Shown: one piece after another, positions 52,574 to 58,882 of the stretch | How positions within the stretch are numbered: the stretch's first letter is position 1 | Layout: every line of letters begins with the position of its first letter | Assembly: GCF_014651695.1 (NCBI RefSeq) | Contig: NZ_BMXJ01000002.1 | Location: 434,001-498,000, forward strand | Origin: Nocardiopsis terrae | Lineage (GTDB): Bacteria; Actinomycetota; Actinomycetes; Streptosporangiales; Streptosporangiaceae | Direction: 5' to 3' | Length of the DNA: 64,000 nt | Position numbers and translations under genes: made by a program | The notes under the pieces: model-generated | Told to the model about the DNA's origin: nothing | The model's input: the letters and a program-made list of their open reading frames with translations, nothing else | Database searches by the model: none

Positions 52574-54007
52574 GTGAGCGACCTGCCTTTCGGTTTCAGC
52601 ATGCCGAACGATCCCGATGACGAGTCCGGACGCCGTTCTGGCGACTCCGGCTCGGGTGCCGGCAGCGGCCGCCCGGGCGGGGGGGACTCCGGAATGCCGG
52701 ACGGTTTCCCGTTCGGCGATCCGCAACAGATGGCCAACATGCTCCGCCAGTTCGCGGACATGATGTCGTCCCAGCCCACCCCCGGCGCGCCCGAGGCGGA
52801 GAAGACGTCCTCGACGTCCGGCATCAACTGGGACATGGCCAAGAACATCGCGCGGCACGCGGTGTCCCAGCAAGGGGACCCGAGTGTGCCGCCCGCCGAC
52901 TACGCACGGGTGGAGGAGGCACTGCGCCTCGCCGACCTGTGGCTCGACCAGGCTACCGATCTGCCGTCGGGGCTCCAGACGGCCCAGGCGTGGAGCCGGT
53001 CGGAGTGGATCGAGAAGACGATGAACTCGTGGGCGCAGCTGTGCGACCCGCTGACCGCCAAGACCGTACAGGCCATGGGGCAGAACCTGCCCGAGGAGAT
53101 GGCCTCCGTCGCCGGTCCGCTGCTGGGCATGATCCAGCAGATGGGCGGCATGATGGTCGGCCAGCAGGCCGGCCAGGCCATCGGCGAGCTCGCCCAGGAA
53201 GTGATCGGCACCACCGACATCGGCCTGCCGCTCGCGGGTGAGGGCAACGCCGCCCTGCTGCCCTCGGGGGTGGCCCGCTTCGGTGAGGGCCTGGAGATCC
53301 CCGAGGACGAGGTCCGCCTGTACCTGGCCGCCCGGGAGGCGGCCGTGCACCGCCTCTACTCGCACGTTCCGTGGCTGCGTTCGCACGTGTCCCGTCTGGT
53401 CGAGGAGTACGCGGCCGGGATGTCGTTCGACGTCAGCGGCCTTGAGGACAAACTCGGCGAGATCGACATCACCAACCCCGAGGCGCTGCAGGAGGCGATG
53501 TCCGGCGGCATGGGTCCCGAGGGCCTGCTCCAGCCGGAGGACACCCCGCAGCAGAAGGCCGCGCTGACGCGCCTGGAGACCACTCTCGCCCTGATCGAGG
53601 GCTGGGTGGCGACCGTGGTGTCCTCGGCCGTCGCCGACCGGCTCCCGCAGTCCGGGGCCCTGGCCGAGACGACCCGTCGACGCCGTGCCACCGGCGGCCC
53701 CGCCGAACACACCTTCGCCGCCCTGGTCGGTCTGGAGCTGCGCCCGCGCCGTCTGCGTGAGGCCGGAGCCCTGTGGACCGCGCTGGAGGAGGCCCGGGGC
53801 GTGGAGGGGCGCGACGCCGTCTGGCAGCACCCGGACCTGATGCCCACCGGCGACGACCTCGACGACCCGGACGCCTTCGTGCACGGGCGGAGCGAGTTCG
53901 AGGGGCCGGACTTCGACATCTCGTCGCTGACCGAACCCGACGGCTCGGAGAAGCCCAAGCCCGGTGAGGGGTCCCGCGGGGACGAGGACGACAGGGACGG
54001 CGAGTAG
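52574..54007 (+). CDS. Zinc-dependent metalloprotease-like protein (Zincin_2 / DUF2342 family)
   Basis: 477 aa. The N-terminal ~70 residues are Gly/Ser/Asp-rich and start SDLPFGFSMPNDPDD, the family hallmark. A helical core has QMGGMMVGQQAGQAIGELAQEV and the putative metal motif REAAVHRLYSHVPWLR, with His259 and His264 and Glu255, in place of a plain HExxH. The C-terminus is acidic. Conserved in actinobacteria; the protease activity is predicted by family, not shown. The GTG at 52574 has GAGGT 7 nt upstream. It heads a run of plus-strand genes starting with the NUDIX hydrolase at 54008. Confidence 0.9.
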   Translation: MSDLPFGFSMPNDPDDESGRRSGDSGSGAGSGRPGGGDSGMPDGFPFGDPQQMANMLRQFADMMSSQPTPGAPEAEKTSSTSGINWDMAKNIARHAVSQQGDPSVPPADYARVEEALRLADLWLDQATDLPSGLQTAQAWSRSEWIEKTMNSWAQLCDPLTAKTVQAMGQNLPEEMASVAGPLLGMIQQMGGMMVGQQAGQAIGELAQEVIGTTDIGLPLAGEGNAALLPSGVARFGEGLEIPEDEVRLYLAAREAAVHRLYSHVPWLRSHVSRLVEEYAAGMSFDVSGLEDKLGEIDITNPEALQEAMSGGMGPEGLLQPEDTPQQKAALTRLETTLALIEGWVATVVSSAVADRLPQSGALAETTRRRRATGGPAEHTFAALVGLELRPRRLREAGALWTALEEARGVEGRDAVWQHPDLMPTGDDLDDPDAFVHGRSEFEGPDFDISSLTEPDGSEKPKPGEGSRGDEDDRDGE

Positions 54008-54580
54008 GTGACACTGCACGCGGACGCCCGATCGGTGCTGGGCGGCTGGGACGCGCCCGACGACGGGCAGGAGGAGCTTCGCCGCTCCTACGTGGAGCAC
54101 CTGGACGCCCACGCGGACGGTATGTGGCGCACCTGCATGCCCGGGCACCTGACCGCGTCCGCGGCGATCATCTCCTCGGACGGTTCCAGGGTGGCCCTGG
54201 TGCTGCACCGCATCCACCGGATGTGGTTGCAGACCGGCGGCCACTGCGAGGCCGGGGACCGGACCCTGGGCGGTGCCGCGTTGCGCGAGGCCGTCGAGGA
54301 GTCCGGGATCGCGGGCCTGACCCTGCTGCCGCGGCCGGTGCGGCTGGACCGCCACTCGGTGCCGTGCGGCGGCGGCAGTTTCCACCTGGACGTGCAGTAC
54401 GCGGCTCTGGCCCCCGCCGAGGCGCTCCTGGTCCGGGACCCCGACGAGTCCGAGGGCCTGGGCTGGTTCCCCGTCGGGGAGCTGCCCGAGCCCACTGACG
54501 ACTCGGTGCGGGACCTGGTCGGGGCGGCCGCCGCGGCGGTCCGGTCCCGGCTTCCCCGGGGGGCGGCGCAGTGTCCCTGA
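54008..54580 (+). CDS. NUDIX hydrolase
   Basis: 190 aa. Nudix-box-like GGHCEAGDRTLGGAALREAV...EESGI around residues 78-102; the REAVEESG core is intact but the first acidic residue is Asp and the loop is one residue longer than the consensus. It hydrolyses an unknown nucleoside diphosphate derivative. It starts (GTG) right after the metalloprotease stop and overlaps the next gene by 10 nt, so it lies in an operon. Substrate cannot be told from sequence. Confidence 0.88.
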   Translation: MTLHADARSVLGGWDAPDDGQEELRRSYVEHLDAHADGMWRTCMPGHLTASAAIISSDGSRVALVLHRIHRMWLQTGGHCEAGDRTLGGAALREAVEESGIAGLTLLPRPVRLDRHSVPCGGGSFHLDVQYAALAPAEALLVRDPDESEGLGWFPVGELPEPTDDSVRDLVGAAAAAVRSRLPRGAAQCP

Positions 54581-54954
54581 TCACCGTTGCGGGCATGTTC
54601 GGCGGGCTGTTCATCGTGCTGGCTGCCCGCCGTGGCAGGAAGGCCCTCGACAGGCTGCTCGCCGACGAGCGCGCGGGTCTGGCCTCCCCCCGTGAGGTGG
54701 CCCTGGCCCGCGTGCGGCAGAAGGAGCGTTCCCTGCGCCTGGGCCAGGTCATCTGCGCGTTCCTGGCCGTGCTGCTGGTCGCGGTGCTGGGGCGCGCGGG
54801 CGTGTCCGGCGAGTGGGGCGGGATGACCGCCTACTACGCGGCCGTGTTCGGGATCCTGCTGGTGGTGAGCGCGCTGGCTCTGCGCCGGGTCGCCGCCGAT
54901 CTCGCCGGGGCCCGTGCCGGGCTGGGCGAACCGGACCGTCCCCGGGGCCGCTGA
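54571..54954 (+). CDS. Small membrane protein
   Basis: 127 aa, not recognised. A first hydrophobic stretch (~4-18) is followed by a basic, charged segment (AARRGRKALDRLLADERAG), then two membrane helices (~57-75 and ~85-103) and an Arg-rich end. The GTG at 54571 overlaps the NUDIX stop. Its co-expression with the NUDIX gene is its only functional hint. Confidence 0.75.
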   Translation: MSLITVAGMFGGLFIVLAARRGRKALDRLLADERAGLASPREVALARVRQKERSLRLGQVICAFLAVLLVAVLGRAGVSGEWGGMTAYYAAVFGILLVVSALALRRVAADLAGARAGLGEPDRPRGR

Positions 54955-54983
54955 CCGGACCGGGTCCGAGGAAGGACGCCCCC

Positions 54984-55181
54984 ATGGTTCCTGCCCGCAC
55001 CGTTCTCGTCCTCGCCCTCGTCGCGGCCGCCTTCATGGCGCTGCTGTACGTGGTGACCGGCGCCCCGAGCCGGGTGGGCCAGGCCCCGGAGCCGGAGTAC
55101 GGCTGGCAGACGGTCGACCCGGACGACCCCGGCCACCCGTTCCTCCCCTCGCCGCCGCCGGTCACCGGGTTCGGCGACTGA
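54984..55181 (+). CDS. Short single-pass membrane protein (65 aa)
   Basis: 65 aa: an N-terminal hydrophobic helix (~5-26) and a Pro/Asp-rich exterior tail. ATG with GAAGGA 8 nt upstream, 29 nt after the preceding gene, so probably the last gene of the operon. Not recognised; could be a small envelope protein. Confidence 0.7.
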   Translation: MVPARTVLVLALVAAAFMALLYVVTGAPSRVGQAPEPEYGWQTVDPDDPGHPFLPSPPPVTGFGD

Positions 55182-55192
55182 CCGCGCCCGGG

Positions 55193-55212
55193 TGTACAAC
55201 TTTCCGTACAAC
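55193..55212. promoter_or_regulatory. YefM-type operator upstream of the toxin-antitoxin genes
   Basis: Two direct copies of GTACAAC 12 bp apart (55194-55200 and 55206-55212), the first within TGTACA. TGTACA is the hexamer recognised by YefM-YoeB complexes, so this is probably the autoregulatory site, 41 bp before the antitoxin start. Confidence 0.65.
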
Positions 55213-55253
55213 GACTCCTGGTGCACATCGCGCTGGCGACCCCAGGAGGAACA

Positions 55254-55508
55254 GTGACCAAGACGATCACCTACTCCGAGTCCCGCGCCAACTACGCGGC
55301 CACCATGGACGCGGTCGTGAACGACCGCGAGGAGGTCATCATCACCAGAGCGGGACACGAGCCCGTGGTGATGATGGCCCTGTCCGAGTACGAGTCCCTC
55401 AGAGAGACCGCCTACCTTCTCCGCAGCCCGGAGAACGCCCGGCGCCTGGTCGACGCTATCGAGCAGCTGGAGTCCGGACACGGGACAGAGCGGGGTCTGG
55501 CCGAATGA
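55254..55508 (+). CDS. yefM: Antitoxin of the Phd/YefM family
   Basis: 84 aa. ITYSESRANYAATMDAV, the EEVIITRAGHEPVVMMALSEYESL core (shortened) and a C-terminal helical toxin-binding tail are the YefM pattern. It neutralises YoeB and, with it, represses the operon. The GTG at 55254 has GGAGG 5 nt upstream; an ATG 11 codons earlier lacks one. It overlaps the toxin gene by ATGA. Confidence 0.93.
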   Translation: MTKTITYSESRANYAATMDAVVNDREEVIITRAGHEPVVMMALSEYESLRETAYLLRSPENARRLVDAIEQLESGHGTERGLAE

Positions 55509-55765
55509 AGCTGGTCTGGGCGGAGAAGGCCTGGGAGGACTACGTCTGGCGGCAGGGACAGGACCGCAAGGTCCTGAAGCGCATCAACACCCTGATCAAG
55601 GACATCGATCGGCACGGCAACGACGGTATGGGCAAGCCCGAACCGCTGCGCCACGGCTTCCACGGCTACTGGTCGCGCCGGATCACCGGCGAGCACCGCT
55701 TGGTCCACCGAATTCACGAGGACGAGATCCGCATCGTGGCCTGCCGTTACCACTACGGCAAGTAG
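55505..55765 (+). CDS. yoeB: YoeB ribosome-dependent mRNA interferase toxin
   Basis: 86 aa, matching Escherichia coli YoeB in length. The catalytic residues line up by number: Glu46 (KPEPL), Arg65 (EHRLV), His83 and Tyr84 (ACRYHYGK). When free of YefM it cleaves mRNA in the ribosomal A site. The ATG overlaps the antitoxin stop, the usual translational coupling. All catalytic residues are intact, so the toxin is probably active. Confidence 0.96.
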   Translation: MKLVWAEKAWEDYVWRQGQDRKVLKRINTLIKDIDRHGNDGMGKPEPLRHGFHGYWSRRITGEHRLVHRIHEDEIRIVACRYHYGK

Positions 55766-55778
55766 GACGCACTCCGAC

Positions 55779-56345
55779 TCACTCCTCGAAGGCGACCTCG
55801 TCGGCTTCGAGGTCCTCGTCCTCCTCGGCGTGGGCGCAGCCCTCGGAGCGGCTGCCCGCACTGAACCCCTCCAGGTAGCCGCGGGCCCGGTCGGCCTTGG
55901 GGTAGCGGCGCACCAGGTCCCAGAAGTCCCGGCCGTGGTGCGGGATGTGCAGGTGCGCGAGTTCGTGGACGAGGACGTAGTCCACCACCCAGGCGGGCAT
56001 CCCGGCGACGCGGCGGGAGATGCGGATCGTGCCGGTGTCGGGGGTGCACGAGCCCCAGCGGGAGTTCTGGTTGTCGACCCAGCGGACGCTGTCGGGCAGC
56101 CTGGTGCCGCCCAGGTAGCGCTCGGCGAGCTCGACCGCGCGGGCGTGGAGCTCGCGGTCCCCGGGGCGCCTGCGGCCCTCGCGTGCGTCGAGCTTCTGCA
56201 GCATCTGGTCCACCCAGCGCTTTTCCTCTGCGCGGGAGAACGTCGCGGGCACGAGGACGACAGTGGTGTCCCCGTCCCGGTAGGCCGACACTGTGCGCCG
56301 GCGACGAGGACTGCGTCGTACCTCGATTTTGGTGTTCGAGGGCAC
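55779..56345 (-). CDS. YgjP-type metallopeptidase-like protein (DUF45)
   Basis: 188 aa. The zinc site HELAH at 127-131 (VHELAHLHIPHHGRDFW) and the upstream NQNSRWGSC are the hallmark of the YgjP/WrbQ-like M48-related family. Cytoplasmic, function unclear, sometimes linked to SprT-like proteins. The GTG at 56345 lies 7 nt after TACCGT, a leaderless pattern. Its stop is 14 bp from the yoeB stop on the other strand. The C-terminal tail is acidic and contains a Cys. Confidence 0.92.
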   Translation of the reverse strand: MPSNTKIEVRRSPRRRRTVSAYRDGDTTVVLVPATFSRAEEKRWVDQMLQKLDAREGRRRPGDRELHARAVELAERYLGGTRLPDSVRWVDNQNSRWGSCTPDTGTIRISRRVAGMPAWVVDYVLVHELAHLHIPHHGRDFWDLVRRYPKADRARGYLEGFSAGSRSEGCAHAEEDEDLEADEVAFEE

Positions 56346-56702
56346 GAAGTTTACGGTAGCCCAGCGAAGCGCTCCCGAACAGGTGTGCCTTGTACCGAAA
56401 TGTCATTTGTCTGACACGATGTCCGTCCACCGGCTCCGAACCGGAAAACGGCCCCGGGCACCGGGTTCCGCTCTGACCAGGGCGATTTTTGGCCGGTGAC
56501 GGAGACCACATCGGAGCCCGATTCGGTACCTTCCGGCACTTTTGGTTATACAAACGAGACCGAACGGTGCGCCCCCGCCGAGGGTGCGACCGTCCGGCCC
56601 CGCCGCCCGCCGGTCCCGCACGGATGACCGCGCCGGGCGCTGAGCGGCGCCGTCCCGACCCCGGCTCACCAGGGCCTTCCGACACCGCTCAGCGGTCCCC
56701 GG
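56346..56702. other. 357-bp gap: no credible gene
   Basis: Between the YgjP-type gene and the 52-aa gene. It contains the leaderless -10 of the YgjP-type gene, a possible extended -10 (GGTTATACA, ~56542-56550) that could drive a rightward transcript, and a 10-bp inverted repeat CGCTGAGCGG (56638-56647)/CCGCTCAGCG (56685-56694) just after the small gene's stop, possibly its terminator. An open frame at 56489-56734 has no good start signal. Confidence 0.5.
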
Positions 56703-56861
56703 TCAACATAGCCGTGACCACGCGATTTCCATGATCGCCTGCTCCGCACGGCGCTCCTCGCGCTGACAGGCGCGCAGTTGTCGGGCACCGAGCCTTCTGA
56801 TCTGGCGCTCGCGCGGCTCCTCGTCGGAACGCTCCATCATCTGCATGAGTTCCTGCATCAT
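56703..56861 (-). CDS. Small charged protein downstream of whiB7 (52 aa)
   Basis: 52 aa, starting MMQELMQMMERSDEEPRER and continuing as an Arg/Glu/Gln-rich helix with two cysteines (32 and 52). The double ATG has AAGGA about 8 nt upstream. It lies 56 nt downstream of the whiB7 stop on the same strand with no intervening terminator seen, so it is probably co-transcribed with whiB7 and induced together with it by ribosome-targeting stress (inference). Unrecognised; possible coiled-coil protein. Confidence 0.65.
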   Translation of the reverse strand: MMQELMQMMERSDEEPRERQIRRLGARQLRACQREERRAEQAIMEIAWSRLC

Positions 56862-56917
56862 CGTCAAGTCCTTCGGTTGTCAGTGGTCTGTCGGGGAGGC
56901 CGGGATCACCCGAGCGG

Positions 56918-57196
56918 TCAGGCGGCGACCGGCGCGGGGTTCTTCCGGGGGCGGCCGCGCGGGCGCTTGCGCGCCACGACCTGGCCGGAGACGAGCAGCT
57001 GCCCGCCCCAGACACCCCAGGGTTCACGCCGCTCGAGGGCGTCCGCCAGGCACTGCTCCCTGATCGGGCAGGCTCCGCAGATCGCCTTGGCCTGCTCGAC
57101 CTCGGCGGGGGACTCCGCGAAGAACAGGTCCGGCTCGTTACGGCAGGGGATGTCGACCTCGCCCAGCGCGGGCGTTTCCAGGACCGACGCAAGCAT
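56918..57196 (-). CDS. whiB7: WhiB7 (WblC) antibiotic-response regulator
   Basis: 92 aa. Iron-sulfur cysteines 18, 40, 43 and 49; GVWGG (61-65) as the sigma-A contact turn; C-terminal AT-hook RGRPRK (80-85). The AT-hook with EPWGVWGG is the WhiB7 subtype, master inducer of intrinsic resistance to ribosome-targeting antibiotics. The ATG at 57196 has GGAGGG 5-6 nt upstream. Its expression is controlled by an attenuated leader: WhiB7-type promoter near 57830-57868, a leader ORF and a terminator at 57343-57371. The neighbours uvrD2, mycoredoxin and nudC are the conserved surroundings of whiB7. Confidence 0.96.
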   Translation of the reverse strand: MLASVLETPALGEVDIPCRNEPDLFFAESPAEVEQAKAICGACPIREQCLADALERREPWGVWGGQLLVSGQVVARKRPRGRPRKNPAPVAA

Positions 57197-57342
57197 CGGT
57201 GCCCTCCAAGATCTTTGATCGTTCGTACAACGCGGTCGGTGTTCAGTCACCGGAACCGGTCCGGTGCGGGACCTGGACTTGCGATGCCGCCGTCTTCTCC
57301 CTCGCCCCTGGGGGACGGGAAACCTACGGAGATACAAAGAAA

Positions 57343-57371
57343 GCCGCGGCCCCTGTATCGGGGTCCGCGGC
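57343..57371 (-). terminator. Attenuator terminator in the whiB7 leader
   Basis: Stem GCCGCGGCCCC (57343-57353) with GGGG-T-CCGCGGC (57360-57371; one bulged T) and a 6-nt loop, followed on the minus strand by TTTCTTTG. It lies 30 nt after the leader ORF stop and 147 nt before the whiB7 start. On the 5' side CACGG-GCC repeats in the leader can pair with the stem's GTGGCC flank, a possible antiterminator. Confidence 0.85.
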
Positions 57372-57400
57372 CACGGTCGAAACTCTCGGCCCGTGTTGCT

Positions 57401-57754
57401 CTAGGCCGGAATCTTCCGTGGACACTCCCCCGATGCGCCGTACAGGCGCGGGGTTTCGTGCGATGCGTCTTCGAAGCCGCCGGTGAACTTGCCTCGATCA
57501 AGGGCGAGCTCGGACTCGTGGCGCAGGCCGCCGATGGCACCGCCAGCGGGCACACTGGTCCGCTCGGACACGAGACCGGCTCCGAGGAGCTGGGCCATGC
57601 CGATGGCGGAGGTGCCACTTTCGGTGTTCGTACGGTTGCCCATGGTGGCGACCATGGTGGTGCTACCGCCCAGGCTGGTGCCCGGGGCGACGCGCGGCGA
57701 GAACAGCTGCCAAGCAGCAGCGAAACCGGGGTTCATCGTGTTCTTCGTGGCCAT
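57401..57754 (-). CDS. whiB7 leader ORF (about 117 codons)
   Basis: Starts MATKNTMNPGFAAAWQ, with GGAGGT 10 nt before the ATG at 57754 (a GTG at 57766 overlaps that site). The first ~65 codons show the strong G/C third-position bias of real genes, weaker later. It matches no known protein, lies between the whiB7 promoter and its attenuator, and ends 30 nt before the hairpin, where a translating or stalled ribosome would decide terminator formation. Known whiB7/wblC leaders carry short upstream ORFs; this one is unusually long. It may also make a functional peptide. Confidence 0.6.
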   Translation of the reverse strand: MATKNTMNPGFAAAWQLFSPRVAPGTSLGGSTTMVATMGNRTNTESGTSAIGMAQLLGAGLVSERTSVPAGGAIGGLRHESELALDRGKFTGGFEDASHETPRLYGASGECPRKIPA

Positions 57755-57829
57755 CAGATCGGGCACCTCCTTCAGAGTCGGGCGCAGGGTCTTGCACCTG
57801 CGCCGAGAGCGGTCATTACGACGGTGTAC

Positions 57830-57868
57830 ACACTACGGTCAGCCCAACAAACAAGGCAACCTATTTTT
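57830..57868 (-). promoter_or_regulatory. WhiB7-type promoter of the whiB7 transcript
   Basis: Minus strand: an A/T-rich run AAAAATA (57862-57868) 2 nt before TTGCCT (57854-57859), 18-nt spacer, TAGTGT (57830-57835). An A/T-rich stretch directly upstream of the -35 box is the known mark of WhiB7-activated promoters, bound through the AT-hook, so whiB7 is probably autoregulated. The transcript would start near 57823, giving a ~627-nt leader with a GC-rich hairpin at 57781-57804. Confidence 0.8.
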
Positions 57869-57994
57869 GACCTGCGAAAACGTCCGCATCCGGCCAGAAC
57901 TTCACGGGAATGGGAAAGGGCCTGGGAGCGTTACCCATCGCACTCCGACAGCGGGCCGGACCCCCTCAGGGGCCGCCCGCGCCGACGGGGGTCC

Positions 57995-58882
57995 TCAGCC
58001 CCAGCCCTCCGCGTCGACCACGCGGATCATCCCCTCCTGCACCACGGAGCAGACGAGTTGTCCGTCCCGGGTGTAGACGAGGCCGCGGGCCAGCCCCCGC
58101 GCGCCCTGCGCGGTCGGGGTCTCCTGCGCGTAGAGCAGCCACTCGTCGGCGCGGAACGGGCGGTGGAACCACATGGCGTGGTCGAGGCTGGCCATCGCGA
58201 TACCGGCGAAGGACCGGCCGTGCCGGAGCAGCACCGTGTCCAGCAGGGTCATGTCCGAGGCGTAGGTCATCAGGCACACCTGGGTGAGGCGGTCGTCGGG
58301 GAGTTCGCCGTCGACCTTGAACCACACCGGGTTGGTGGCGGTGCGCAGCTGCGGGTCGCGTTCGGCCTCGAACGACATGGCGCCCACCGGACGCGTCTCG
58401 ATCGGGTGCCACTGCACGAAGTTCGGCACCTTCCCGAACGCCTCGCGCAGCCGCTCGCGCGTACTGAGCAGGTCCTCGGGCGGCGGCACGTCCGGCATCG
58501 GGATCTGGTGGTCCAGCCCCGGCTCCTCCTTGTGGAAGGAGGCCGACAGGGTGAAGATCGCCTTGCCGTGCTGGATCGCCACGACCCGGCGGGTGGTGAA
58601 AGAACGCCCGTCGCGGACCCGGTCGACCTCGTAGACGATCGGCACCGCCGGATCGCCCGGTCTTATGAAGTAGGCGTGCAGGGAGTGCACGTACCGGCCC
58701 GCGGGGACGGTCCGGCCCGCCGCCACCAGCGCCTGCCCGGCGACCAGTCCGCCGAAGACCCGCTGGGGGCCCTCGTCCGGGCTGATCCCGCGGAAGATGT
58801 TGACCTCGATCTGCTCCAGGTCCAGGACCCGCAGCAGGTCGGCCAGGGACTGCCGGGTGTGCCCCGCACCTTGTTCACTCAT
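57995..58882 (-). CDS. tesB: Acyl-CoA thioesterase II (TesB)
   Basis: 295 aa, double hot-dog fold. The first hot-dog domain has VFGGLVAGQALVAAGRTV and VHSLHAYFIRPGDP; the second has SDMTLLDTVLL, ASLDHAMWFHRPF (with the catalytic Asp) and LARGLVYTRDGQLV (Gln). It cleaves acyl-CoA to free acid. The ATG at 58882 overlaps the uvrD2 stop by 8 nt, so translation is coupled to the helicase. A longer upstream reading is inside uvrD2 and was excluded. Confidence 0.95.
   Translation of the reverse strand: MSEQGAGHTRQSLADLLRVLDLEQIEVNIFRGISPDEGPQRVFGGLVAGQALVAAGRTVPAGRYVHSLHAYFIRPGDPAVPIVYEVDRVRDGRSFTTRRVVAIQHGKAIFTLSASFHKEEPGLDHQIPMPDVPPPEDLLSTRERLREAFGKVPNFVQWHPIETRPVGAMSFEAERDPQLRTATNPVWFKVDGELPDDRLTQVCLMTYASDMTLLDTVLLRHGRSFAGIAMASLDHAMWFHRPFRADEWLLYAQETPTAQGARGLARGLVYTRDGQLVCSVVQEGMIRVVDAEGWG

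Noticed and set aside
52511-54385. Upstream extension of the epimerase-like frame
   Set aside because: It runs antisense to the Zincin_2 and NUDIX genes and has no family signature; the Rossmann motif begins just after 52510.
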